This document shows, piece after piece, positions 1 to 10,978 of a stretch of 64,000 bases of DNA. The notes under the pieces were generated by a model. The model worked only from the letters and a program-made list of their open reading frames with translations. It was not told where the DNA came from and did not search any database. Numbering within the stretch: the first letter of the stretch is position 1; each line of letters starts with the position of its first letter. Source of the DNA: Leifsonia sp. AK011 (GTDB lineage: Bacteria; Actinomycetota; Actinomycetes; Actinomycetales; Microbacteriaceae); contig NZ_JACCCH010000001.1 of the NCBI RefSeq assembly GCF_013410945.1, forward strand, positions 2,170,001 to 2,234,000, in the 5' to 3' direction. Made by a program: the position numbers and the translations under genes.

Positions 1-499
1 GCTCCCGGGCGATCGACGCGAGCTGCCTGATCGGCTGCACCGTGCCTATCTCGTTGTTCGCGTACATGATCGTGGCGAGAGCCGTATCGTCCCTCAACGC
101 GGCGGCGAACTGGTCGGGATCGACGAGCCCGTCGGAGTCGACCGGCAGCACGGTGACCTCGACCCCGTGGAAGCGTGCGAGGTAGTCGCACGACTCGAGG
201 ACGGCGGGATGCTCGATCGCCGAGGTCACGATGTGCTTGCCACGACGACTCGCGAGCACGATCCCCTTGATCGCGAGATTCGCCGCCTCCGTGCCACCGG
301 AGGTGAACACGACCTCGCTCGCTCGCACGCCGAGCGGGGCCGCAACCTGGGCACGGGCATCCGTGAGCGCACGCGCTGCCGACTCCCCCACCTCGTGGTG
401 GCTCGACGGATTGCCGAAGTCCCCGGTGAGGTAGGGCCACATGGCCTCCAGGACCTCGCGCCTGACGGCGGTGGTGGCGGCCTGGTCGAGGTAGATCAC
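1..499 (-). CDS. Cysteine desulfurase (NifS/IscS-like), 3' part outside window
   Basis: The reverse strand reads as the first 166 residues of a class V PLP aminotransferase fold: MIYLDQAATT at the N terminus, FTSGGTEAANLAIKG near residues 65-79, SAIEHPAV near 93-100 and MYANNEIGTVQPI near 145-157. These are hallmark segments of cysteine desulfurases; the PLP lysine and active-site cysteine lie beyond the window. The start is a GTG two bases after the nadC stop, so it is the last visible gene of the NAD operon. Known precedent: NifS-like enzymes (nadS) sit beside nadA to help build its [4Fe-4S] cluster. That role here is inferred from position; a general IscS-type tRNA thiolation role is the alternative. 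Frame and family are clear. Confidence 0.9.
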   Translation of the reverse strand, partial: MIYLDQAATTAVRREVLEAMWPYLTGDFGNPSSHHEVGESAARALTDARAQVAAPLGVRASEVVFTSGGTEAANLAIKGIVLASRRGKHIVTSAIEHPAVLESCDYLARFHGVEVTVLPVDSDGLVDPDQFAAALRDDTALATIMYANNEIGTVQPIRQLASIARE

Positions 500-501
500 G
501 T

Positions 502-1365
502 TCAGCCCGCCGTGACGTCCACGTCGAGGCCGAGGTCAATCGAGCGCACGCTGTGGGTGAGCGCCCCGACGGAGATGACGTCTACACCTGTCGACGCGAT
601 GTCGGCCACCGTCTCTAGGTTCACCCCTCCGCTCGCCTCGACGATCGCGCGACCCGCGACCATCGCAACGCCCTCGCGAAGCTCGTCGAGACTGAAATTG
701 TCGAGCATGATCGTGTCGACGCCAGCCGCAACGACCTCCTCGACCTGGTCGAGCCTGTCGACCTCGACCTCGAGGCGAGTCGTGTGGCTGATGCGGATGC
801 GCGCGAGTCGAATGGCTTCCCCCAGCGTGACGCCCGAGGCGGCGAGAAGCGCAAGGTGATTGTCCTTGGCGAGCACGGCATCGGACAGCGAGAAGCGGTG
901 GTTGACTCCGCCGCCATCCCGTACCGCCTGCCGCTCGAGGATCCGAAGGCCCGGGGTTGTCTTGCGCGTATCGACGATGCGCGCCCGGGTGCCCGCGACG
1001 GCCGCGACGTAGCGCGCCGTGAGGGTTGCGATCCCCGACATCCGCTGGCTGAGGTTGAGGGCGATGCGCTCGGCGCGCAGCACCGAGCGGGCGTTTCCCT
1101 CAACCCTGGCGAGCACGACGCCCGGCTCGAACGCCGCGCCATCCGTCGACCCGAGTTCGACGACAACATCGGGGTCAACGAGGCCGAAAACGCGCCCGAA
1201 CACCTCGATGCCGCTCAGGATGCCCGGCTCACGCGGCACGAGGCTCGCGGTCGCACGCGCCGACGCCGGGAGAAAGGCGTCACTCGTGACATCACCCCAG
1301 GGGGCGTCCTCCGCGAGGGCGCGGACGATGATGTCGTCGATCGCCGCTTGCGTCGCCTGAGTCAT
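502..1365 (-). CDS. nadC: Nicotinate-nucleotide pyrophosphorylase (carboxylating)
   Basis: Quinolinate phosphoribosyltransferase, converting quinolinate and PRPP to nicotinate mononucleotide, CO2 and PPi in de novo NAD synthesis. The 287-residue product has the family's usual length. It shows the N-terminal alpha/beta sandwich, the TRKTTPGLR segment near 133-141, HR at 156-157 and the KDNH segment near 167-170 that line the PRPP/quinolinate site. The ATG at 1365 was chosen because it overlaps the nadB stop by one base (TGATG), giving translational coupling; an in-frame upstream extension would lie entirely inside nadB. Third enzyme of a nadA-nadB-nadC operon. Confidence 0.97.
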   Translation of the reverse strand: MTQATQAAIDDIIVRALAEDAPWGDVTSDAFLPASARATASLVPREPGILSGIEVFGRVFGLVDPDVVVELGSTDGAAFEPGVVLARVEGNARSVLRAERIALNLSQRMSGIATLTARYVAAVAGTRARIVDTRKTTPGLRILERQAVRDGGGVNHRFSLSDAVLAKDNHLALLAASGVTLGEAIRLARIRISHTTRLEVEVDRLDQVEEVVAAGVDTIMLDNFSLDELREGVAMVAGRAIVEASGGVNLETVADIASTGVDVISVGALTHSVRSIDLGLDVDVTAG

Positions 1366-2918
1366 CACGCACCCACCGTCGCGGGCTCGGTGGCGGCTAC
1401 CGGGACCTGCCATTCGAGCGAGTACTCGAACTCCTCGCGAGTGAGCGGGAAGTCGAGGCGATCGTGGGCCCCGCGGGACTCCTCGCGAACGAGGGCTGCA
1501 TGCACGATGATGCGGGCGAGGTCGAGGAGATTGCGCACCTCACCGGCGTCGACCGAGTCGCCATCCACTCGCCACGCGGTGAGCTGCTCTCGCGCGGCAC
1601 GCAGGGAGTCAAGGGACCTCTCGAGTCCCACGAGCGACCACATGAGGGACTGCAGCTCGCCGCGGTCGACCGGGGTGGTCTCGCCCACGGGCAGGCTCGT
1701 GACGAAGGCGAGCGACGACGGCCGGCCCGCGGCTGCCGGCTCGGCATCGATATCGAGAGCGTCAGAGGCGCGCCAGGCGAAGACGAGGGACTCGAGAAGC
1801 GAGTTCGACGCCAGACGGTTCGCGCCGTGGACGCCGGTGCACGTCGCCTCACCGACGGCGAAGAGCCCGGGAATCGAGGTACGACCGTCGACGTCGGTGC
1901 GGATGCCGCCCATCCAGTAGTGCGCCGCGGGAGTCACCGGGATCGGCTCAGTCGCCCAGTCGAAGCCGTGCTCGCGCGTCACGCGAGTGATACCGGGGAA
2001 CCGGGTCTCGAGGTACTCGGCGCCCAGCGCGGTCGCATCGAGCAGCACGGGAGCGCCGCCCTGCTTCGCCATCTGGGCGGCGATGCCGCGGGCGACGACA
2101 TCGCGCGGCGCGAGTTCGCCGTCGGGATGCACGTCGAACATGAACCGGCGCCCGTTCTGGTCGAGCAGCACGGCGCCGTCCCCGCGCACCGCCTCGGACA
2201 CGAGGGGGTTGCCCGGAACCGCGAGCGACGTCGGGTGGAACTGGTAGAACTCGACGTCCGCGAGCACGGCGCCAGCACGCCACGCCGCCGCGACGCCATC
2301 GCCCGTGGTCACCGTGGGGTTCGTCGTGTGCGCGTAGAGCTGGCCGGCGCCGCCGCTGGCCAGAACCACGATGTCGGCGGGGATCTCGCGGCTTGTGCCC
2401 GCGGCATCCACCGCCTCGATGCCGACAACACGGCGACCCGTGGGGGTCTCGGCGACGACGAGGTCACGCATGAAGGTGTGCTCGTGGACCTCGACGGCCA
2501 GGGTCTTCACGGCGCGGAGCAGGGCGACCTCGATCGCGAGGCCCGTGGCATCCCCGCCCGCGTGGATGACGCGGCGAGCGGAGTGCGCGGCCTCGTGGCC
2601 GCGCGCCAGTTCACCGTTGATCCTGTCGAACTCGACACCCAGTTCCATGAGCTCGCGCACGCGCTGCGGCCCCTCGGTGCAGAGCACCTCGACGGCGATC
2701 GGGTCACAGAGACCCGCGCCAGCTCGCATCGTGTCGGCGATGTGCGACGCCGCGCTGTCATCGGGGAAGAGCGCCGCGGCGATACCGCCCTGCGCGTACT
2801 TCGTGTTGCTCTCGGCAAGCTCCGCCTTCGTCACGAGCACCACATCGTGGTGACGGCTCGCGCGATACGCGGTGATGAGGCCGGCAATTCCCGTGCCGAC
2901 GACGACTACCCGTGCCAT
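1365..2918 (-). CDS. nadB: L-aspartate oxidase
   Basis: FAD-dependent oxidation of L-aspartate to iminoaspartate, the first step of NAD synthesis. The product is 517 residues. It opens with a dinucleotide-binding GTGIAG motif at residues 8-13. It carries the succinate-dehydrogenase-like flavoprotein segments LASGGAGQLYAHTTNP and YQFHPTSL and, near the end of the FAD domain, GANRLASNSLLESLVF. The remainder is the C-terminal helical domain. The start lies 3 nt after the nadA stop. Iminoaspartate is unstable, which fits tight coupling with NadA. No anomalies seen. Confidence 0.97.
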   Translation of the reverse strand: MARVVVVGTGIAGLITAYRASRHHDVVLVTKAELAESNTKYAQGGIAAALFPDDSAASHIADTMRAGAGLCDPIAVEVLCTEGPQRVRELMELGVEFDRINGELARGHEAAHSARRVIHAGGDATGLAIEVALLRAVKTLAVEVHEHTFMRDLVVAETPTGRRVVGIEAVDAAGTSREIPADIVVLASGGAGQLYAHTTNPTVTTGDGVAAAWRAGAVLADVEFYQFHPTSLAVPGNPLVSEAVRGDGAVLLDQNGRRFMFDVHPDGELAPRDVVARGIAAQMAKQGGAPVLLDATALGAEYLETRFPGITRVTREHGFDWATEPIPVTPAAHYWMGGIRTDVDGRTSIPGLFAVGEATCTGVHGANRLASNSLLESLVFAWRASDALDIDAEPAAAGRPSSLAFVTSLPVGETTPVDRGELQSLMWSLVGLERSLDSLRAAREQLTAWRVDGDSVDAGEVRNLLDLARIIVHAALVREESRGAHDRLDFPLTREEFEYSLEWQVPVAATEPATVGA

Positions 2919-2921
2919 GGT

Positions 2922-4184
2922 TCAGTCCTTGGGCCTGGCCGCGAGCATGCGCTCGAGGGCGACGCGAGCCGGTTCGGCGACATCGTCGGGGACGCTGATC
3001 TGGTTGAGAACCTCACCGCGCACGAGGCCCTCGAGCACCCACGCCAGGTAGCCGGGGTGGATGCGGTACATCGTCGAGCACGGACACACCACGGGATCGA
3101 GGCAGAAGATCGTGTGCTGCCGATACTCGGCCGCGAGGCGGTTGACCATGTTGATCTCGGTGCCGATCGCGAAGGTCGTGGGCTCGGTCGCCGCGGCGAT
3201 CGCCTTGCGGATGTAGTCGGTGGAACCCGCCTCATCCGCCGCGTCGACGACGGGCATCGGGCACTCGGGGTGCACGATCACGCGCACGCCGGGGTAGTCC
3301 TCGCGCGCCTTCTCGACCTGGCCGACGGTGAAGCGGCGGTGCACCGAGCAGAATCCGTGCCACAGGATGACACGGGCATCCGTCAGCGACTGCTCGTCGT
3401 TGCCGCCGAGGGTCTTGTTCGGATTCCACATCGGCATGAGCTCGACGGGGATGCCCATGGCCTTGGCCGTGTTGCGCCCGAGGTGCTGGTCGGGGAAGAA
3501 CAGCACACGCTGGCCGCGCTCGAACGCCCACTCGAGCACGGTTGCGGCGTTCGACGACGTGCAGACGATGCCGCCGTTGCGACCGCAGAACCCCTTGAGC
3601 GCTGCGGATGAATTCATGTATGTGACGGGGATGACGGGGACCCGACCGTCGGCGTCCGGCTCCGTGCCGTACAGCTCCATGAGCTGCTCCCACGCCTCCT
3701 CGACCGAATCGATGTCGGCCATGTCGGCCATCGAGCAGCCAGCGGCGAGGTTCGGGAGGATCACCGACTGGTTCGGCTGCGCGAGGATGTCAGCGGTCTC
3801 GGCCATGAAGTGCACACCGCAGAACACGATCGCCTCGGCGTTCGGCACCGTCTGGGCCGCGTTCGCGAGCTGGAACGAGTCACCGAGGAAGTCGGCGTGC
3901 TGCACGACCTCGTCGCGCTGGTAGAAGTGGCCAAGCACGACGACACGGTCGCCGAGGGTCGCCTTCGCGGCACGGATGCGCTCGTGGAGCTGCTCATTCG
4001 ACGCGCGCGTGTACTCCTCGGGCAGCTGGCCCTGGCGCGGCGAGCCCGTCGGGATGATGTCGCCCTGCGATGCTCCGGGCCCGTAGCTCGGCAGACCGAG
4101 GTCGAACGTCCAGGGACCCTCCGCGAGAGACGGGTTGCAGGTCTCCCCCGGATCCAACTTGATGAGGGTGTCGACTGAGGTCAC
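2922..4184 (-). CDS. nadA: Quinolinate synthase A
   Basis: Condenses iminoaspartate with dihydroxyacetone phosphate to quinolinate using a [4Fe-4S] cluster. The 420-residue product shows VVLGHFYQRDEV near 82-94, Cys122 in FCGVHFMAETADIL, Cys208 in GGIVCTSSNA and a cysteine cluster at 361-369 (C-x5-C-x-C), matching the three-cysteine arrangement of the family. An N-terminal extension of roughly 60 residues before the core is common in actinobacterial NadA. The start codon overlaps the stop of the upstream regulator gene by 4 nt, so it is co-transcribed with that regulator. Confidence 0.97.
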   Translation of the reverse strand: MTSVDTLIKLDPGETCNPSLAEGPWTFDLGLPSYGPGASQGDIIPTGSPRQGQLPEEYTRASNEQLHERIRAAKATLGDRVVVLGHFYQRDEVVQHADFLGDSFQLANAAQTVPNAEAIVFCGVHFMAETADILAQPNQSVILPNLAAGCSMADMADIDSVEEAWEQLMELYGTEPDADGRVPVIPVTYMNSSAALKGFCGRNGGIVCTSSNAATVLEWAFERGQRVLFFPDQHLGRNTAKAMGIPVELMPMWNPNKTLGGNDEQSLTDARVILWHGFCSVHRRFTVGQVEKAREDYPGVRVIVHPECPMPVVDAADEAGSTDYIRKAIAAATEPTTFAIGTEINMVNRLAAEYRQHTIFCLDPVVCPCSTMYRIHPGYLAWVLEGLVRGEVLNQISVPDDVAEPARVALERMLAARPKD

Positions 4185-4915
4185 GCGAAACTCCTTGCCT
4201 TGCTGGGCACCAGCCCGTTGTGGGTCGCCGCACCGCTGTGCGTGAGGGGCCCGTTGTCGACGAGCGAGATGGACTCGTCGTAGCGATAGAGACGTGGGGG
4301 GCGGTGGCGACCGCCCGTGACGACCGCGTCCGTGGGGACGAGGTCCTTCTCGACCTGGCGTCGGAAGTTGGCCGGGTCGAGGGGCCGCTGCAGCACGGCC
4401 TCGTGCACCTCGCGCAACTCCGTGAGCGTGAAGGTGGGACCGAGCAGTGCGTGCGCGATGCGGCTGTACTCGACCTTGGTGCGCAGGCGCCAGAGGGCGT
4501 AATCGACGATCAGGTTGTGATCGAAGGCGAGCTCGGGCAGCTCATCGGCGAGGAACCACCGCACGTTCTCGCCGTCGACCGACCGCACCGCCTGCTCGGG
4601 CCGCACGAGCGCCCAGTAGACGATCGAGACGACGCGGCGGTCCGGCGAGCGGTTCACCTCACCGAAGCAGTAGAGCTGCTCGAGGTAGGACGGCTCGACC
4701 GAGGTGGTCTCGAGCAGGTTGCGCGCCGCGGCATCCGCGAGGCTCTCCTGCTCGCTCACCCAACCACCGGGGAGCGCCCATGAGCCCTCGAACGGGTTGC
4801 GCGTGCGACGCACGAGCGGGATCCACAGGGCACTGAGGCCGGTGACCGGATGCGGCCGCAGAGCGAAGATCACCGTGGAAACAGCAAGCCCAATGCCGTG
4901 TGCTGCGTCGTTCAT
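4181..4915 (-). CDS. nrtR: NrtR-type Nudix-domain transcriptional regulator of NAD synthesis
   Basis: The 244-residue product has an N-terminal Nudix-like domain and a C-terminal winged-helix domain. The Nudix box (residues 51-73) keeps the first Gly, Glu and Arg but reads RNLLETTSV where an active hydrolase has REUxEExGU, so it is probably a ligand sensor rather than an enzyme. NrtR repressors have this architecture and respond to ADP-ribose. The C terminus (FTLTELREVHEAVL, later NFRRQVEKDLV) resembles the NrtR DNA-binding domain. First gene of the operon with nadABC, overlapping nadA by 4 nt, so it likely autoregulates. ATG 4915 was chosen over an in-frame start at 4963, which would lie upstream of the promoter. 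The symbol is by family and context. Confidence 0.85.
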   Translation of the reverse strand: MNDAAHGIGLAVSTVIFALRPHPVTGLSALWIPLVRRTRNPFEGSWALPGGWVSEQESLADAAARNLLETTSVEPSYLEQLYCFGEVNRSPDRRVVSIVYWALVRPEQAVRSVDGENVRWFLADELPELAFDHNLIVDYALWRLRTKVEYSRIAHALLGPTFTLTELREVHEAVLQRPLDPANFRRQVEKDLVPTDAVVTGGRHRPPRLYRYDESISLVDNGPLTHSGAATHNGLVPSKARSFA

Positions 4916-4932
4916 GGTGATCCGATCAGTAA

Positions 4933-4947
4933 AGGTCAACTCGACCT
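4933..4947. promoter_or_regulatory. Inverted repeat, candidate NrtR operator
   Basis: AGGTC-aactc-GACCT is a perfect 5-bp dyad with a 5-bp centre. It lies between the candidate -10 of the NAD operon and the regulator's start codon, covering about +1 to +15 of the predicted transcript, a good place for a repressor. That NrtR binds here is inference. Confidence 0.45.
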
Positions 4948-4953
4948 GAACAC

Positions 4954-4959
4954 ATCGTA
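4954..4959 (-). promoter_or_regulatory. Candidate -10 of the nrtR-nadABC operon
   Basis: On the minus strand the hexamer is TACGAT (TANNNT consensus), 38 nt upstream of the regulator's ATG. No convincing -35 is visible. The predicted transcript start would fall at the edge of the AGGTC/GACCT dyad. Confidence 0.4.
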
Positions 4960-4990
4960 GCACTTAATGTCAGGTGCACCGTAACTCCAC

Positions 4991-5058
4991 CCCCCGCGAA
5001 AAGCCACTAGTTGCTCCGGATTCTTCCAGAGAGCGCAACAAGTGGCTTTTCGCGGGGG
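4991..5058. repeat. Palindromic intergenic repeat, copy 1
   Basis: Arms CCCCCGCGAAAAGCCAC (4991-5007) and GTGGCTTTTCGCGGGGG (5042-5058) are perfect reverse complements. The pairing extends inward to 5014/5035 with one mismatch, about 24 bp per arm. The 20-nt loop is unrelated to those of the other two copies in the window (19738-19821 and 20693-20763). It starts 3 nt after the uppS stop, so it could act as a bidirectional terminator as well as a repeat. Confidence 0.9.
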
Positions 5059-5061
5059 TTT

Positions 5062-5859
5062 TCAGGCGCTCGGGGCGTCGATGGCGCCGCCGAAGCGACG
5101 GGAGCGCTGCTGGTACAGCTCGATCGCGTGCCAGAGGTCCTGGCGGCTGAAGTCGGGCCACAGGGTATCGAGGAAGACCATCTCGGCATAGGCGCTCTGC
5201 CAGAGCATGAAGTTGCTCGTGCGCTGCTCCCCCGAGCTGCGCACGAAGAGGTCCACGTCGGGAAGGCTCGGCTGGTACAGGTGCTTCTGGATGGTCTTCT
5301 CGCTGATGCCCGACGGCTTGAGGCGCCCGACCTTCACGTCCTCGGCGATGCGCTGCACGGCATCCGTGAGCTCGTTGCGACCGCCGTAGTTGACGCACAT
5401 GGTGAGCGTGAGCACGTCGTTGTCCTCGGTGAGGCGCTCGGCGAACTGCAGCTCCTTGATGACGGATGCCCAGAGCCTGGGTGTGCGCCCGGCCCAGCGA
5501 ACACGCACTCCCCACTCGTTGAGCTGGTCGCGGCGGCGGTGGAGCACGTCCCTGTTGAATCCCATGAGGAACCGAACCTCGTCCGGCGAGCGGCTCCAGT
5601 TCTCGGTGGAGAACGCGTAGACACTCAGGTACTTGACGCCAGCCTGGATGGCACCGGCGACCACGTCGAGCAGCGAGGCCTCCCCCGCCTTGTGGCCCTC
5701 GACACGAGTGAGGCCCTTCGCGTTGGCCCACCGGCCGTTGCCGTCCATGACGATGGCGACGTGCTTGGGCACCGCCTTCTTCGGGAAGTCGGGCGGGTAG
5801 ATGCCGGTCCAGTCGACGGGGACGTAGTCGACCGCATCCTTGTGCGTTTTGGGCTTCAC
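5062..5859 (-). CDS. uppS: Isoprenyl transferase (undecaprenyl diphosphate synthase family)
   Basis: Cis-prenyltransferase that elongates an allylic diphosphate with isopentenyl diphosphate to make the polyprenyl carrier lipid for wall synthesis. The 265-residue product has the signature [13 protein letters not shown] with the catalytic Asp39, [13 protein letters not shown], and near the C terminus [19 protein letters not shown]. The start codon overlaps the recO stop by 4 nt. Actinobacteria have short-chain and long-chain paralogues and I cannot tell which this is. A palindromic repeat follows the stop directly. Confidence 0.95.
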   Translation of the reverse strand: MKPKTHKDAVDYVPVDWTGIYPPDFPKKAVPKHVAIVMDGNGRWANAKGLTRVEGHKAGEASLLDVVAGAIQAGVKYLSVYAFSTENWSRSPDEVRFLMGFNRDVLHRRRDQLNEWGVRVRWAGRTPRLWASVIKELQFAERLTEDNDVLTLTMCVNYGGRNELTDAVQRIAEDVKVGRLKPSGISEKTIQKHLYQPSLPDVDLFVRSSGEQRTSNFMLWQSAYAEMVFLDTLWPDFSRQDLWHAIELYQQRSRRFGGAIDAPSA

Positions 5860-6584
5860 GCTGTGCGCTCCACGTGGGGCAGGGAGCGCAGGGTGCGCTC
5901 AAGGTGGAACTGGGTGTAGGCGGCGACGATCCCGCTCGCCTGAGCACGGGAACGTTCTGTTGCGGCCTCGGCGTCGGACCAGCGGCCCTCGAGCAGAGCG
6001 CCGAGGAGCTCGAGGGTCGCGGCATCCAGTCGCGGGGAGCCGGGGGGTGCCACCTCGTCGGCGACGACACCACCGAGCTGCGCGACGAAGACGGTGTGCG
6101 GACCCGGAGCGCCGGTGACGGCGCAGACGTCGAAGCTCGGGGCCCATCCCGCGATCGAGAGGCAGCGGAGCAGATACGAATCGAGGGTGAGCGAGGGGTG
6201 GTGCTCGCGCCGCGAGAGCGACCTGAGTGCGCCGACGAGGAGCAGGTACTGCTGCAGGGAACCGGAGTCATCCGTGACCTTGTCGGCGGTCTCGACCATC
6301 GCGCTGCCGGCAGTGTAGGCGGCGTAGTCGTCGGCGATCTCGGCACCGTAGGAACCCGCGGACTCTGCCTGCTGCACGATGTCGAGCGAACGGCCGACGT
6401 AACACTGCACGTCGGCGACCATCATGGGCTCGAGGCGTGAACCGAAACGCGAGCCCGTGCGACGCACGCCCTTGGCCACCGCGCGGATCTTGCCGTGCTG
6501 GCGCGAGAGCATCGTCACGATGCGGTCGGCCTCGCCCAGTTTGTGCGTGCGCAGCACGACAACTTCATCACGGTAGGTCGGCAC
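5856..6584 (-). CDS. recO: DNA repair protein RecO
   Basis: RecFOR-pathway mediator that helps load RecA on single-stranded DNA. The 242-residue product starts [26 protein letters not shown], the usual OB-fold opening, followed by [23 protein letters not shown] and a helical C-terminal domain. GTG 6584 was chosen because homology begins exactly there; an in-frame upstream extension adds ten unrelated residues. GATACT lies 5 nt before it and could support a leaderless start. Paired with uppS, as commonly in actinobacteria. Confidence 0.93.
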   Translation of the reverse strand: MPTYRDEVVVLRTHKLGEADRIVTMLSRQHGKIRAVAKGVRRTGSRFGSRLEPMMVADVQCYVGRSLDIVQQAESAGSYGAEIADDYAAYTAGSAMVETADKVTDDSGSLQQYLLLVGALRSLSRREHHPSLTLDSYLLRCLSIAGWAPSFDVCAVTGAPGPHTVFVAQLGGVVADEVAPPGSPRLDAATLELLGALLEGRWSDAEAATERSRAQASGIVAAYTQFHLERTLRSLPHVERTA

Positions 6585-6668
6585 ACTCCAGTATCCCCCG
6601 CACCGCTGACGCACAGCTGTATCCCTCGCCCGGCCGGTCGACGATGTCTCCCCTGCCCTTCGCCGATG

Positions 6669-6674
6669 CAGAAT
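6669..6674 (+). promoter_or_regulatory. Candidate -10, leaderless start of the ECF41 sigma gene
   Basis: CAGAAT is followed by exactly 6 nt and then GTG 6681. The spacing matches the leaderless pattern seen at many other genes in the window, although the first base departs from TANNNT. It favours GTG 6681 over the ATG at 6666, which would be upstream of the transcript start. Confidence 0.4.
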
Positions 6675-6680
6675 GGTCCC

Positions 6681-7550
6681 GTGGCGTCAACGGAGGTCTT
6701 CGAGCAGCAGCGTCCGCGCATGTTCGGCATCGCCTACCGAATGCTCGGCTTGGTGTCCGAGGCAGAGGACATCGTTCAGGATGCCTGGCTGCGCTGGAAC
6801 AGCACGAGCGAGACGATCGACAACCCCGGCGCCTTCCTCGCGACAGTGGTCACCCGGCTGTCGTTGAACGCCCTGGACTCGGCGAGAGCGCGACGGGAGA
6901 CATACGTTGGCCCGTGGCTGCCCGAGCCGATCGACACGTCGGCCGACCCGCTCCTGGGCGCCGAGCGCGCGGAGGCGCTCTCCCTCGCGGTCCTGCTCCT
7001 GCTGGAACGTCTCACGCCGGCCGAGCGAGCCGCCTACGTGCTTCACGAGGCCTTCGACTACCCGTATGCCCGCATTGCCGAGGTACTTGAGACGAGTGAC
7101 GCGAACGCCCGCCAACTCGCGAGCAGGGCCCGCAAGCACATCGAGCACGAGCGTGGGGTTGTTGTGAGCCGTGCGGAGCGAACACGGCTTCTGAACGCGT
7201 TCCTCGCCGCCGCACAGTCCGGTGACGTGAATGAGCTTGAGCGGACCCTCGCGATCGACGCGTCGTCGATCTCCGACGGCGGAGGGGTCGTCGGCGCCGC
7301 TCGCCGGATCGTCGGTGGCCGCGACAGGGTGGCGCAGCTGCTTCTCGGCGTCATCGACAAGTTCGCGCAGGGCATCGTCATGCACCCGGTCATCGCCAAC
7401 GGTGAGCCCGCCATGCTGGGCGTTCGTGACCGCGAGCCCGTCGCGCTCTGGACCGTCGACATCGCGCCGGACGGGGTGCGCCGGGTCATGATCATGCTCA
7501 ACCCCCACAAGCTCGAGGGATTCCGCGAGTTGGCCCTGTCACATTCGTGA
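6681..7550 (+). CDS. ECF41-family sigma factor (SigJ-like) with fused SnoaL-like domain
   Basis: The 289-residue product has sigma region 2 ([26 protein letters not shown], about 11-36) and region 4 ([26 protein letters not shown], about 111-136). The C-terminal extension is NTF2/SnoaL-like. Two motifs define the ECF41 group: WLPEP in the linker (79-83) and DGGG in the C-terminal domain (199-202). In that group the C-terminal domain regulates activity without a classical anti-sigma factor. The adjacent SDR gene is the usual partner type, and a near-perfect ECF41 promoter lies in front of it. Divergent from recO. Confidence 0.9.
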   Translation: MASTEVFEQQRPRMFGIAYRMLGLVSEAEDIVQDAWLRWNSTSETIDNPGAFLATVVTRLSLNALDSARARRETYVGPWLPEPIDTSADPLLGAERAEALSLAVLLLLERLTPAERAAYVLHEAFDYPYARIAEVLETSDANARQLASRARKHIEHERGVVVSRAERTRLLNAFLAAAQSGDVNELERTLAIDASSISDGGGVVGAARRIVGGRDRVAQLLLGVIDKFAQGIVMHPVIANGEPAMLGVRDREPVALWTVDIAPDGVRRVMIMLNPHKLEGFRELALSHS

Positions 7551-7563
7551 GGCGCGCCCGGTC
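7537..7563 (+). promoter_or_regulatory. Candidate ECF41-dependent promoter of the SDR gene
   Basis: TGTCACA (7537-7543), a 16-nt spacer, then GGTC (7560-7563). The known ECF41 consensus is TGTCACA-N16-CGTC, so one base differs. It overlaps the last codons of the sigma gene and lies 30 nt upstream of the SDR start, as expected if the sigma factor drives its neighbour. Confidence 0.7.
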
Positions 7564-7592
7564 ATAGCTGGTGAACCCCACGAAAGGACACC

Positions 7593-8341
7593 ATGACCAT
7601 CCTCGTCACCGGCGGCACGGGAACACTCGGCCGCCCCACTGTTGACCTGCTGCGCGCCGCCGGACACGACGTGCGCATCCTCAGCCGAACCTCGGGTGAC
7701 GGCCGGGTGGTGGGCGACGTCACCACGGGCGCGGGACTCGCGGATGCCCTCCGCGGCGTCGACACGGTGCTGCATCTGGCGACAAGCACCGGCTCCAAGG
7801 ATCCGCTGCAGACCCGCAACGTCGTCGAGGCCGCGAAGGCCGCCGGTGTCGCCCACCTCGTGTACATCTCGATCGTCGGCGTGGACGTTGTGCCCTACTC
7901 GTACTACCGCGCCAAGTTCGAGAGCGAACGGATCATCGAGGAGTCGGGCATCCCGTTCACGATCCTGCGCGCGAGCCAGTTCCATCAGTTCCTCCGCTTG
8001 TTCATCGACCTGCAGCGGAAGCTGCCAATGATCATCGTGATCGATGCGCCCGACCAGCCCATCGCGGTCGAGGAGGTCGCCGCACGCCTCGCTGAACTCG
8101 TCGAGGCAGGCCCCTCCGGTCGAGTGCCCGACATCGCGGGCCCGGAGCAACTGGAGCTGAAGGACGCGATCGCGACGTGGCAGCGCCACGCAGGGACCCG
8201 CAAGCCCGTGTGGACGATGCCGCTCTTCGGCAAGACGATCCGCGCCTTCCGTGAGGGTCGCCACATGACGGGACTCCCCGGATACGGTCGCGAGACCTTC
8301 GAGACGTATGCGGCGAGGGAGGCACGTGGTACGAATGAGGC

Positions 8342-8345
<4 letters not shown>
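7593..8345 (+). CDS. NAD(P)-binding SDR/NmrA-like epimerase family protein
   Basis: The 250-residue product starts with an atypical-SDR Rossmann motif, GGTGTLG (7-13). It continues with a DVT segment, LHLATSTGSKDPLQTRNVVEAAKAAGVAHLVY split across two strands, and YYRAKFESERIIEESGIPFTILRASQFHQF, typical of NmrA/ycf39-like oxidoreductases. An RBS (GAAAGGAC) stands 5 nt before the ATG. ECF41 sigma genes are habitually next to a carboxymuconolactone decarboxylase, oxidoreductase or epimerase gene, and this is that partner. Substrate unknown. Its stop overlaps the next gene by 4 nt. Confidence 0.85.
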
Positions 8346-10869
<2,524 letters not shown>

Positions 10870-10885
<16 letters not shown>

Positions 10886-10911
10886 CAGCTAAGAAGAAGC
10901 AGACCGAACAC
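10870..10911 (-). CDS. leuL: leuA leader peptide, 13 residues
   Basis: A short ORF reading VFGLLLLSCRDGS (initiator GTG) contains four consecutive Leu codons (CTG CTT CTT CTT) and ends in TAA inside the attenuator arm. Minus-strand TACCCT stands exactly 6 nt before the GTG, so it is probably translated from a leaderless transcript. Runs of regulatory codons immediately before an attenuator are the hallmark of ribosome-mediated attenuation; leader peptides of this kind are known before leuA in other actinobacteria. Confidence 0.75.
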
Positions 10912-10917
10912 GGTTTC

Positions 10918-10923
10918 AGGGTA
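10918..10923 (-). promoter_or_regulatory. -10 of the leuL-leuA transcript
   Basis: Minus-strand TACCCT followed by gaaacc and the leader GTG. The 6-nt spacing predicts transcription starting at the G of the start codon. Confidence 0.6.
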
Positions 10924-10978
10924 GCACTGCCGAGGGCAAGCTCGCACGGCTCCGTCCCAGGCATCCGTCTGCCAGCCG

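Noticed and set aside
1464-3611. 715-codon plus-strand open frame opposite nadA/nadB
   Set aside because: It lies fully antisense to two well-recognised genes, shows no domain motif, and long antisense frames are expected in high-GC DNA. The same applies to 9208-10860 (opposite leuA), 41247-43034 (opposite leuS) and 57586-59469 (opposite the helicase).
4970-6346. 458-codon minus-strand frame across repeat copy 1, uppS and recO
   Set aside because: It is in a different frame from both genes and rich in Arg/Pro/Ser, the typical composition of a shadow frame.
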